A stretch of DNA of 12,665 nucleotides, from NCBI GenBank assembly GCA_934132925.1, contig CAKPAL010000023.1:1-12665 (forward strand). Direction: 5' to 3'. Made by a program: the position numbers and the translations under genes. The notes below the pieces were generated by a model. The model searched no databases. It was not told the DNA's origin and worked only from the letters and a program-made list of their open reading frames with translations. Source of the stretch: an uncultured Bacilli bacterium (lineage in GTDB: Bacteria; Bacillota_I; Bacilli_A; RF39; UBA660). Within the stretch, counting starts at the first letter, position 1. The number at the start of each line of letters is the position of its first letter. This document shows positions 1-6,679 of the stretch, piece by piece.

Positions 1-1478
1 TTTCTAATACCATTAATAATAGCTTCATTTCTTAAATAATCATAATTACTACTATTATAAGATTCTATACTAATAAGATTATTATATAAACTACTTATTT
101 CATTAGCAATATTATTCTTATCATTAATTAAATTATTAAGAAGAATACTTAATTTATTATAAGCATTAGTATTACCTTTACTATTAACTATCTTTATATT
201 ATTATTAACATCATTAATTTTTTTTATCTTACTAGTAAGTAATTTTTTCTTATCGTTTATACTCTCGAGTATTGTATTATACAAAGTATTATCTATTGAT
301 AATTTTTCTATTTTAATATCACTTAAATCTAATTTACTATAATCTAAACCATTATTATCTAAATTAGTATACTTATTATTATTTTTATATATATCATCAA
401 TAGCATAAGAAAATAAAGAATTAAATGCTGCAAAAGAAGCACTAACTAAAGAATCATAATTATTATATAATAACTTAACATCTTTAGTTATTTTCTTTTC
501 TAATACCTTACCATTAGTAGTACCATTCTCATATATTTCCTCTAACATAACTAAGTTTTTAATATTAGATATAATAGGATTCATATAAGTATATTTAGAA
601 TCAGCCCTTCTTTGAAGTTCAAAACCAATAGCATATACCTGTTTATCATAAGGAATATCTTTAGGAACAATATTAATAAGTTCTTTAGCATAAATATCAA
701 AATCAATATTATTCATACTTATATATTTCCAATCAAAATCATATCTATCTTTAACTAATTCTTTAAAGCCATTTAAAAGAGTACTATCTTTAGTGGCATC
801 TCCACTAAAACCTTTGATAATTTTTTCTAGTAAATCTTGATAGTATTTTTCTATTATGTTGCCATTTTTTCTTTTTAGGGTAAACTCAACTTTTCTAAAA
901 GATCTAAGTAACCCCTTTAATTCACTTGGAGTAGTGATAGGTTTCTTTCTATTAGGAGATATTCTTCTTGATATAATAATATCTCTTTTATACTCATCAC
1001 TATTATTTAATTTAATATATGATCTAAGACTATTGCATATAAAAGCAGATAATTTATTTATATTAATACTAACATTATCTTCTCTTATATTAAGAATTAT
1101 TCTATTATGATCTAAATCCAAAACAAAATTACCATGAGCTATTCTATTTCTTATTTCAGTAACAACTGAAGCTGCATTAGGAAAATAATATCCATCTATA
1201 ACATAGCCATCATCCTTTTTAGTAGCAATATCAAGTACTGATTCCTCTAGTACATTTTCATACAACCTAGAATAAGAACCATTTTCATCTTGGCTTACTA
1301 ACCCTTCTTTTATTCCGAGTAAAATATTACTAATAAAACCTACTTTAGCGGCCATTATATTTCTTTCATCTAAAATAAAATCATCTCTTACATCATCATA
1401 AAAATAATTAAGTAAAAACAAAGTATAAGCTTTGGTACCCATAAAGTAATCTAATATATTATCCATCTTATCCATCAT
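1..1478 (-). CDS. Large protein with HEPN-type RNxxxH motif, 3' end beyond window
   Basis: I read an uninterrupted minus-strand frame of about 492 codons from ATG at 1478 to the left edge; the C-terminus is missing. An in-frame ATG at 1475 is an equally good start. GGAG at 1485-1488, inside the upstream gene, lies 6 to 9 nt before these starts. Residues 110-115 read RNRIAH (R110, N111, H115), within EIRNRIAHGN. This matches the Rx4H active-site motif of HEPN RNases, where Asn commonly follows Arg. The N-terminal 120 residues look helical, as a HEPN fold would. The visible C-terminal part, from about residue 400, is rich in Asn, Lys and Ile with coiled-coil-like stretches. No signal peptide or membrane segment is seen. 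It overlaps the upstream kinase-like gene by about 8 to 11 nt, so the two are translationally coupled. I do not recognise the full-length family. RNase function rests on one motif and is inference. Confidence 0.7.
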   Translation of the reverse strand, partial: MMDKMDNILDYFMGTKAYTLFLLNYFYDDVRDDFILDERNIMAAKVGFISNILLGIKEGLVSQDENGSYSRLYENVLEESVLDIATKKDDGYVIDGYYFPNAASVVTEIRNRIAHGNFVLDLDHNRIILNIREDNVSININKLSAFICNSLRSYIKLNNSDEYKRDIIISRRISPNRKKPITTPSELKGLLRSFRKVEFTLKRKNGNIIEKYYQDLLEKIIKGFSGDATKDSTLLNGFKELVKDRYDFDWKYISMNNIDFDIYAKELINIVPKDIPYDKQVYAIGFELQRRADSKYTYMNPIISNIKNLVMLEEIYENGTTNGKVLEKKITKDVKLLYNNYDSLVSASFAAFNSLFSYAIDDIYKNNNKYTNLDNNGLDYSKLDLSDIKIEKLSIDNTLYNTILESINDKKKLLTSKIKKINDVNNNIKIVNSKGNTNAYNKLSILLNNLINDKNNIANEISSLYNNLISIESYNSSNYDYLRNEAIINGIR

Positions 1479-2199
1479 ATTCATCTCCATATAAATCTCT
1501 TACATATTTAGGATTATTTATTCTTTTAACTAATCTTCTAGCAGTATTTAATGTCTTTACATCTTTATCTAAATAACTAGATAACTTACCTCTAAAGGCT
1601 TTTAAAAACTCTAAACTACTAACAAATCTATCATCATACATCTCTTTTAATAATCTATCATTATAAATAAAACTATTAAAATAATTATCTACTAAAAACA
1701 ATTTTATCTCATAATCAACATTTGCTCTATTCTTCTCAAAAGAAACAGCATTAATACCATATTCTAGTGTATCAATTACCTTAATTTTACCATTACCATA
1801 TAAAATATTATAAGCAACATCATACATAACAATATCATTATCAGTAAGTATCATTATATCATCATAGGTATTTTTAATAGCTCTCTCTAACTTATCTAAA
1901 TTAATAAGTAAAGGATTAATATTATATAAATTATTAAATCTAATATAAGGCATAATATAACCAACTACTTTATCTTTAATAAAAACAACATCCTCTGGCC
2001 AAATAAAAGTACTATTCTTTATCCCATTAAATCTTAATATATCATCACCAGTATATAAAATATCTTCTCCCTCAAAATAATCATGAAATATTTTAATTAC
2101 CTTATTTTTATCACAATAACAAATTCCTTGACTACCCTCTCCAATAAAAGAAAGCATATCTAAAAACTCATAAAATTGTTTATCATTAACAAAAACCAT
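1468..2199 (-). CDS. Protein-kinase-like protein, 243 aa
   Basis: ATG at 2199 is chosen because AGGGGG at 2205-2210 sits 5 nt upstream and the promoter puts the transcript start near 2218, which excludes an 18-codon longer reading. Kinase-fold landmarks in order are: a glycine-rich loop IGEGSQG (19-25), a candidate ATP-binding lysine K36 in VIKIF, a hinge-like GYIMPYI (80-86), a catalytic-loop-like YDVAYNIL (D127, N131), and a metal-binding-like VIDT (D143). The C-terminal 90 residues are helical. The D-to-N spacing in the catalytic loop is four residues, where HRDxxxxN kinases and APH-type enzymes have five. It could therefore be an atypical kinase or a pseudokinase. No membrane segment is visible. 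It is transcribed first in a two-gene unit with the overlapping HEPN-motif gene. Substrate is unknown; the partner is an obvious candidate. Kinase resemblance is moderately secure, activity is not. Confidence 0.72.
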   Translation of the reverse strand: MVFVNDKQFYEFLDMLSFIGEGSQGICYCDKNKVIKIFHDYFEGEDILYTGDDILRFNGIKNSTFIWPEDVVFIKDKVVGYIMPYIRFNNLYNINPLLINLDKLERAIKNTYDDIMILTDNDIVMYDVAYNILYGNGKIKVIDTLEYGINAVSFEKNRANVDYEIKLFLVDNYFNSFIYNDRLLKEMYDDRFVSSLEFLKAFRGKLSSYLDKDVKTLNTARRLVKRINNPKYVRDLYGDEYDG

Positions 2200-2224
2200 A
2201 ATATCCCCCTCATTGATGCAAAGT

Positions 2225-2253
2225 ATTATAGCACACTTAAAGAAAAAAAGCAA
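2225..2253 (-). promoter_or_regulatory. Promoter of kinase/HEPN unit
   Basis: TATAAT (2225-2230) is preceded by TGC (2231-2233), giving an extended -10. A weak -35, TTGCTT (2248-2253), lies 17 bp upstream. The -35 falls in the 3' arm of the rpmF terminator. Predicted start is near 2218, about 18 nt before the ATG. Confidence 0.75.
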
Positions 2254-2270
2254 ATCATTGTTTGCTTTTT
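2241..2270 (-). terminator. Intrinsic terminator of DUF177-rpmF
   Basis: A perfect 10-bp stem pairs 2261-2270 with 2245-2254 around a 6-nt loop (2255-2260). On the minus strand it is followed by a T run (2249-2241). It starts 9 nt after the rpmF stop. Confidence 0.88.
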
Positions 2271-2278
2271 AATTATCA

Positions 2279-2521
2279 TTATTCTTCAGTCTTTTTAGAA
2301 GTTTTTGCTTTTTTAGGAGCTTTTTCTTCAGTTACTTTAGTTTCAACTACTTTTTTAGAAGTATCTGCTCCTTTATAAAATCCACATTTTGGACATGCTC
2401 TATGAGGTCTAATTTTAGCACCACAGTTAGTACATTCTACTAGTCCGTTAGCGGTAATTTTATAATGAGTTCTTCTCATATTTCTTCTAGTTTTACTTAC
2501 TTTTCTAAATGGAACTGCCAT
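2279..2521 (-). CDS. rpmF: 50S ribosomal protein L32
   Basis: Large-subunit ribosomal protein of 80 aa. The MAVPFRKVSKTRRNMRR start is the L32 signature. Four cysteines (C30, C33, C43, C46; CTNC and CPKC) form the zinc ribbon of the zinc-binding L32 type. ATG at 2521 is chosen over an in-frame GTG at 2530: AAGGAG at 2530-2535 lies 8 nt before the ATG but overlaps the GTG, and L32 begins MAVP. Most L32 proteins are about 57 to 60 aa. Here residues 52-80 form a Lys/Glu/Thr-rich tail, probably disordered. It lies 16 bp behind the DUF177 gene, the usual bacterial arrangement, and ends at a strong terminator. Identification is essentially certain; the role of the tail is unknown. Confidence 0.97.
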   Translation of the reverse strand: MAVPFRKVSKTRRNMRRTHYKITANGLVECTNCGAKIRPHRACPKCGFYKGADTSKKVVETKVTEEKAPKKAKTSKKTEE

Positions 2522-2537
2522 CTTCTTCACTCCTTCC

Positions 2538-2996
2538 TTACAATAATTCTTTCAGACTACTAAGAGGATTATTTTCAGTATTAATATCATCCTCACTAAT
2601 TAGTCGCCATCCATCACCCTCAAGTTTTAAATCCCTATTCTTTTCATTAACAGCCTTGAGAGGAATCTCCACAAGAATATTTTGCCATAAATCCTCTGTA
2701 ATATCAAGAGTTTTTTGATAATTTATTCTTGTTTCTTCTATTTTTTCTTCTATTTCACTAGTAAAATTATATTCATAATCTTCTAATGTAATATCATCAG
2801 GTAATATCATTGTTCCTTTCAATACTCCGGATAACTCATAAGTATCATCTATTAATCTAGATAATGTACCACTAAAATGTACATTCTCGAGTCTTCTAAT
2901 TGTACTAGAACTTAGTAATTCTTCACTAATAACTACATCATTATCTATAATTATCTTTTTATTATTAATAACTAAATCAAACAATTCTATTATCAT
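2538..2996 (-). CDS. yceD: YceD/DUF177 family protein (large-subunit biogenesis)
   Basis: 152-aa soluble protein, typical in length for DUF177 (YceD; YlbN in Bacillus), a family linked to 50S/23S rRNA biogenesis and almost always encoded before rpmF. Supporting features are that position, the central acidic EIEEKIEE region (about 81-88), an aromatic EDLWQNI segment (101-107) and the C-terminal NPLSSLKELL, which resembles the (N/D)PR-LA-LK-LL ending of the family. The Cys-rich CxRC-like motif of many homologues is absent; there are no cysteines at all. ATG at 2996 follows AGGTGA (3003-3008) at 6 nt, behind a strong promoter. It is co-transcribed with rpmF. Confidence 0.88.
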   Translation of the reverse strand: MIIELFDLVINNKKIIIDNDVVISEELLSSSTIRRLENVHFSGTLSRLIDDTYELSGVLKGTMILPDDITLEDYEYNFTSEIEEKIEETRINYQKTLDITEDLWQNILVEIPLKAVNEKNRDLKLEGDGWRLISEDDINTENNPLSSLKELL

Positions 2997-3016
2997 ACAA
3001 TTTCACCTGCCTACTA

Positions 3017-3045
3017 ATTATATAATATTTTTAAGAAAATATCAA
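3017..3045 (-). promoter_or_regulatory. Promoter of DUF177-rpmF operon
   Basis: TTGATA (3040-3045) and TATAAT (3017-3022) are separated by exactly 17 bp, a near-consensus housekeeping promoter. Predicted start is near 3010, giving a leader of about 14 nt that carries the AGGTGA ribosome binding site. Confidence 0.88.
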
Positions 3046-3089
3046 CCTTTTTAGTGATTTTTAAGTAAAAGTTACTAGTTTTAGTATAT

Positions 3090-4166
3090 TTAAAGATGCT
3101 TTTTTAAAGCATTTCTTTGTTTTATATATAATAAATATTCTTTATCTAATAATCCCATTTCTAATTTTAACGATAAGATTCTTCTTAAGGAAGTATTTAT
3201 TCTATTAATACTTATCTTACCATCATTTACTGCATTATACATAGCATTAAAAGATATTCTAATATCATTAGGCATTAATATACAATCATTACCAGCCTTT
3301 ATACATCTATAAGATATTTCATAATCATTATAATACTTAGTAAGAGCTTTCATTTTTAAAGAATCAGTCATTACTATTCCATTATAACCAAGTTCTTTTC
3401 TTAATAATTTATCTACTATCACTTCTGATGTACTAGCAGGATATTTATCTAATTTAGATAATAAGATATGACCTACCATTATACAAGATATTTTCTCTTT
3501 AATAGCAGCTATAAAAGGTATTAATTCTAAATTATATAATTCTTCTTTTGTCTTATATGATATAGGAAGATCTATATGAGAATTAACATTAGTAGAACCA
3601 TGTCCAGGAAAATGTTTTACTACAGGAATTATTTTTACTTCCTTTAATCCCTTAGCAAAAGATAAAGCCTTTTCACTAACTTCATAAGGATCGCTTCCAT
3701 ATGTTCTATTCATCATTACTATATTTTTTATATTAGACCATATATCCATAACTGGGGCCATATTCATATTAACCCCTATACTAAATAATTCCGTTCCTAC
3801 TTCTTTTCCTAATAAATAAGCCTCTTCCTTATCATTAATTAAAGATGCCGCTGGTATTTTTTTAAAGCCAACATTACTCCCCAGTCTTTGAACACTACCC
3901 CCTTCTTGATCAATTCCAATAAACATATTATTTCCATTAATACTTTGAATATCTTTAATAAACTTCTTTGTATTATTAAAATCGCTTATATTACTATTAA
4001 ATAAAATAAATCCTCCTGGTTTATATTCATTTAATATTTTTTCAAAATCATTAGTCATACCAATTATTTTTTCATTAGTTTTACGATAATCAATATATAA
4101 TAATTGACCTATCTTTTCTTTTAAACTCATCTTACTTATCAAATAATCTATAAATAAATCATCCAT
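3090..4166 (-). CDS. nagZ: Beta-N-acetylhexosaminidase, glycoside hydrolase family 3 (NagZ-like)
   Basis: 357-aa GH3 enzyme. NagZ removes N-acetylglucosamine from muropeptides or GlcNAc-MurNAc during wall turnover. Key motifs are GIDQEGG (84-90), KHFPGHG (184-190) followed by NSH (195-197), and VMTDSLKM (265-272) with candidate nucleophile D268. The usual Asp of the DSH catalytic dyad is Asn195 here, while His197 is kept; the usual Arg in QEGGRVQR is Ser91. Start: ATG at 4166 follows AAGGGGG (4173-4179) at 6 nt. A TTG at 4199 would add 11 residues but has no binding site of its own. No signal peptide or lipobox is present, so it should be cytoplasmic. The start lies 36 nt after the ftsK stop, so the two are probably co-transcribed. 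The family is certain; exact substrate less so, because other GH3 members share these motifs. Confidence 0.88.
   Translation of the reverse strand: MDDLFIDYLISKMSLKEKIGQLLYIDYRKTNEKIIGMTNDFEKILNEYKPGGFILFNSNISDFNNTKKFIKDIQSINGNNMFIGIDQEGGSVQRLGSNVGFKKIPAASLINDKEEAYLLGKEVGTELFSIGVNMNMAPVMDIWSNIKNIVMMNRTYGSDPYEVSEKALSFAKGLKEVKIIPVVKHFPGHGSTNVNSHIDLPISYKTKEELYNLELIPFIAAIKEKISCIMVGHILLSKLDKYPASTSEVIVDKLLRKELGYNGIVMTDSLKMKALTKYYNDYEISYRCIKAGNDCILMPNDIRISFNAMYNAVNDGKISINRINTSLRRILSLKLEMGLLDKEYLLYIKQRNALKKHL
3096..3112 (-). terminator. Probable weak terminator of ftsK-nagZ
   Basis: A 7-bp stem (ATGCTTT/AAAGCAT, 3106-3112 with 3096-3102, 3-nt loop) is formed by the last codons of nagZ. The downstream minus-strand sequence, CTTTAAATATAC, has only a short T run, so termination may be inefficient. 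The next promoter lies 50 bp further on. Confidence 0.5.
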
Positions 4167-4202
4167 ATTATCCCCCCTTAATAGAGAAAAAGATAGCAAC
4201 TA

Positions 4203-6419
4203 TTAATCACTATCATCATTCTCTTTTTTAACTAGTACTTCTCTTGGTTTTGAACCATTTTGTGGACCAATTATACCTCTTTCTTCAAGTAAATCAATTA
4301 TTCTAGCAGCCCTATTATAACCTATACGATATTTTCTTTGAATAAGAGAAGCTGATATCTTACCAAATTCCATAGCAAAATCTACAATATCGTTATATAA
4401 TGGATCATCATATTCTTCTTTAGATTCATAACCATCATCATATTTAGTATTATCACCATTTTCACTACCGCTCTTATCTTCAGTAAGTGAGTGATCATAG
4501 TTAGCCTTCTGCTGTGATATTGTATAATCTACTATCTTCTGAAGTTCTTCATCGCTTACAAAAGCACCTTGTATTCTAATTGGAACATTCTCACCCATTG
4601 GTTTAAATAACATATCACCTTTACCAAGTAATTTTTCTGCTCCAGTTTGATCTAATATTGTTCTAGAGTCAATTGAAGATGATACTGCAAATGATATTCT
4701 AGATGGAATATTAGCTTTAACAACACCTGTAATAACATCTGTAGAAGGTCTTTGTGTTGCTACAATTAAATGAATACCAGCAGCTCTAGCCATTTGGGTG
4801 ATTCTCATAATCGAATCTTCTACATCTTTAGCGGCTACTAACATAAGGTCTGCTAACTCATCAATAATAAATACTATATATGGCATTTTTACATAATCGG
4901 TATTAGTTTCACACATTTTGTTATAAGAACTTATATTTTTACATTTAGTATCTTCAAATACCTGATATCTTCTTTCCATTTCAACAACAATATTCTTTAA
5001 AGCAATAGAAGCTTTCTTAGGATCAGTAACAACTGGTGTAAGTAAGTGTGGAACACCATTATACATTGATAACTCTACCTTTTTAGGGTCAACCATTACT
5101 AATTTTACTTCATCTGGTCTAGCCCTCATAAGAATAGAAGCAATAACACAGTTAATACATACAGATTTACCACTACCAGTAGCACCCGCTATTAAAAGGT
5201 GTGGTGTAGCATTAATTTCTGCCCATTTAACAGTACCCATAATATCTTTACCTAAACCAACAGCTAAAATACTCTTTTCACTAGGAGCAGGTAATTTAGA
5301 TAATATTTCTCTAAATGAAACAGCAGAATTAACTTTATTAGGAAGTTCTATACCAATCGTACTCTTACCTGGAATAGGAGCTTGTATTCTAACATCTTTA
5401 GCGGCTAAATTAAGAGCTATTTCTTTCTGAATAGAAAGAAGTTTATTAACCTTAGTACCAGCCTTTAATTCAAGTTCATACTGTGTAACTGAAGGTCCTA
5501 TATGACATTCTTTAATCTTACCAGGAATATCAAAATCTGCTAATACCTTCTCTAAAGTAATAATATTTTGTTTAACTGCCTCAACATTTTCCTTATCATT
5601 TCCAGCTTTAGCTACTTTAAGTAAACTAAGAGGTGGAAGTTTATAATTAAGATTAATCTCTGGCTTTTCCAAAACCTCTTCATTACTACTAACCATTTCA
5701 GTAGCAGACTTAATAGGAATATCAGGTTCACTAATAACCTCTTTATCATTTATCTTATCTATTTCTCTATTAGGAAGAATAATTCTTTCATCCTCTTCTT
5801 CTACTTTCTTCTCTTTCTTTTCATGTTTAACTTTAGGTACTTTAATCTTCTTAATCAAATCAATAATACTAGTATTAAATAATAATATCATACCAATAAC
5901 AATTAAAGTAATAATAACAATCTTAGTACCATCTCTAAATAAACTATAAAATAAATAAGTAAATAACGCTCCTACCATACCTCCACCACTATTGGAAATA
6001 TAATAACTTAAACTATCTATCATTCCCTTATTTGAAGAGGCATCAAATGCTTTAAGTAAATTATCAAAAGTATCAGTAATAATTTTAGTACCTTCACTAG
6101 TATTTAAAGTAATATATTTAACATGTAATAATACCAAAAAAGATATAACAATAATATAAAAGCCTATCCATCTTAAATTACTAAAATTAGGCATCTTTCT
6201 CTTAAGTATTAAATAACCACCTAATATTAATAACCCCATTAATAAAAATATATAAATATTACCAACTAAAAAGATAGCAAATGCCCTAATAAAATTACCC
6301 GCAGGTCCATAAGCCCCTATCCCAATAATTGAAGCAAGTATAAGTATTATTCCTATTACTTCATTACTATATTCAAATTTTTTCTTTTCTTCATCTTTTT
6401 TCTTCTTTTTTTTAGCCAT
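4203..6419 (-). CDS. ftsK: DNA translocase FtsK/SpoIIIE
   Basis: 738-aa membrane-anchored DNA pump that clears the chromosome from the closing septum. A short lysine-rich start (residues 3-14) precedes about four or five membrane segments (roughly 20-38, 44-72, 84-104, 148-182). A charged linker (about 185-260) leads to the alpha domain and the RecA-like motor. Walker A is GATGSGKS (412-419), Walker B IVFIIDELADL (515-525), and TQRPS at 555-559 is the conserved sensor region. A second acidic linker (about 640-672) precedes a winged-helix gamma domain (about 673-732), which reads orientation sequences. Length and order match SpoIIIE-type proteins of Firmicutes; the soluble SftA type would lack the membrane segments. 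ATG at 6419 follows AGAGGA (6428-6433). Two promoters lie upstream; nagZ follows 36 nt downstream. I cannot tell division from sporulation use, as no sporulation gene is in view. Confidence 0.96.
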   Translation of the reverse strand: MAKKKKKKDEEKKKFEYSNEVIGIILILASIIGIGAYGPAGNFIRAFAIFLVGNIYIFLLMGLLILGGYLILKRKMPNFSNLRWIGFYIIVISFLVLLHVKYITLNTSEGTKIITDTFDNLLKAFDASSNKGMIDSLSYYISNSGGGMVGALFTYLFYSLFRDGTKIVIITLIVIGMILLFNTSIIDLIKKIKVPKVKHEKKEKKVEEEDERIILPNREIDKINDKEVISEPDIPIKSATEMVSSNEEVLEKPEINLNYKLPPLSLLKVAKAGNDKENVEAVKQNIITLEKVLADFDIPGKIKECHIGPSVTQYELELKAGTKVNKLLSIQKEIALNLAAKDVRIQAPIPGKSTIGIELPNKVNSAVSFREILSKLPAPSEKSILAVGLGKDIMGTVKWAEINATPHLLIAGATGSGKSVCINCVIASILMRARPDEVKLVMVDPKKVELSMYNGVPHLLTPVVTDPKKASIALKNIVVEMERRYQVFEDTKCKNISSYNKMCETNTDYVKMPYIVFIIDELADLMLVAAKDVEDSIMRITQMARAAGIHLIVATQRPSTDVITGVVKANIPSRISFAVSSSIDSRTILDQTGAEKLLGKGDMLFKPMGENVPIRIQGAFVSDEELQKIVDYTISQQKANYDHSLTEDKSGSENGDNTKYDDGYESKEEYDDPLYNDIVDFAMEFGKISASLIQRKYRIGYNRAARIIDLLEERGIIGPQNGSKPREVLVKKENDDSD

Positions 6420-6443
6420 CTTATCAATCCTCTACTCAAGTTA

Positions 6444-6472
6444 ATTATACCATTTATAATTATAAATGTAAA
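6444..6472 (-). promoter_or_regulatory. Proximal ftsK promoter (P2)
   Basis: TTTACA (6467-6472) and TATAAT (6444-6449) are separated by exactly 17 bp. Predicted start is near 6437, giving an 18-nt leader with the AGAGGA ribosome binding site. Confidence 0.85.
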
Positions 6473-6503
6473 TGTTTTATCTTTATTTTATTCTTTATTA
6501 TTG

Positions 6504-6564
6504 CCATTAAAGTCTTTATATAATAGTCTTTAATGGTTATGAATAGCCTATAGTCTATTCATAA
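6504..6564 (-). other. Two abutting perfect hairpins in the ftsK long leader
   Basis: In transcript order, the first hairpin pairs 6555-6564 with 6537-6546 (10 bp, 8-nt loop). The second pairs 6528-6536 with 6504-6512 (9 bp, 15-nt loop) and begins at the very next base. Neither is followed by a T run, so they are not ordinary terminators. A transcript from the distal promoter would start at or just inside the first hairpin. They could stabilise the 5' end, regulate, or belong to a small RNA. No known riboswitch or leader class is recognised. Confidence 0.6.
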
Positions 6565-6567
6565 ACT

Positions 6568-6596
6568 ATTATAAGATATCATATTCGGGGTGTAAA
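6568..6596 (-). promoter_or_regulatory. Distal ftsK promoter (P1)
   Basis: TTTACA (6591-6596) and TATAAT (6568-6573) with 17-bp spacing use the same two hexamers as the proximal promoter. Predicted start is near 6561, giving a leader of about 140 nt that contains both hairpins. Confidence 0.75.
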
Positions 6597-6623
6597 CTTT
6601 CTAACCTATATTTCTCACTATTA

Positions 6624-6679
6624 AAAAGAAGATATTTTTATAAAAGATAAAAGAAAACTATTTAGCATAGTCTTCTTTT
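6624..6679 (-). terminator. Terminator region of rnfC-rnfDG
   Basis: A 12-bp stem with one G-T pair (6668-6679 with 6649-6660) includes the rnfDG stop codon and is followed by T-rich sequence. The same 5' arm can instead pair through 6671-6679 with 6624-6632 (9 bp), which ends in TTTTT. Both foldings look terminator-like. Confidence 0.6.

Noticed and set aside
856..1110. Plus-strand open frame of 84 codons, hydrophobic
   Set aside because: It lies wholly inside the minus-strand HEPN-motif gene, has no ribosome binding site or promoter, and its hydrophobicity is what the complement of a Lys/Asn/Asp-rich frame gives.
2200..2253. 18-codon N-terminal extension of the kinase-like protein
   Set aside because: It would start inside the rpmF terminator, upstream of the predicted transcript start, and the ATG at 2199 has a good ribosome binding site.
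2509..2718. Plus-strand open frame of 69 codons
   Set aside because: Antisense to the DUF177 and rpmF genes, with no initiation signals and no recognisable protein.
4172..4177. C6 run before nagZ as a second phase-variable tract
   Set aside because: Six bases is short for slippage, and the run is simply the G-rich ribosome binding site of nagZ.
4167..4199. Longer NagZ start at TTG 4199
   Set aside because: It lies 3 nt from the ftsK stop with no binding site, while the ATG at 4166 has an excellent one and a typical NagZ N-terminus.
6519..6573. A third 9-bp pairing (6519-6527 with 6565-6573) that would make a pseudoknot with the ftsK leader hairpins
   Set aside because: The 6565-6573 strand is the -10 region of the distal promoter and would not be in the RNA; the match comes from TATAAT-like sequence on both strands.
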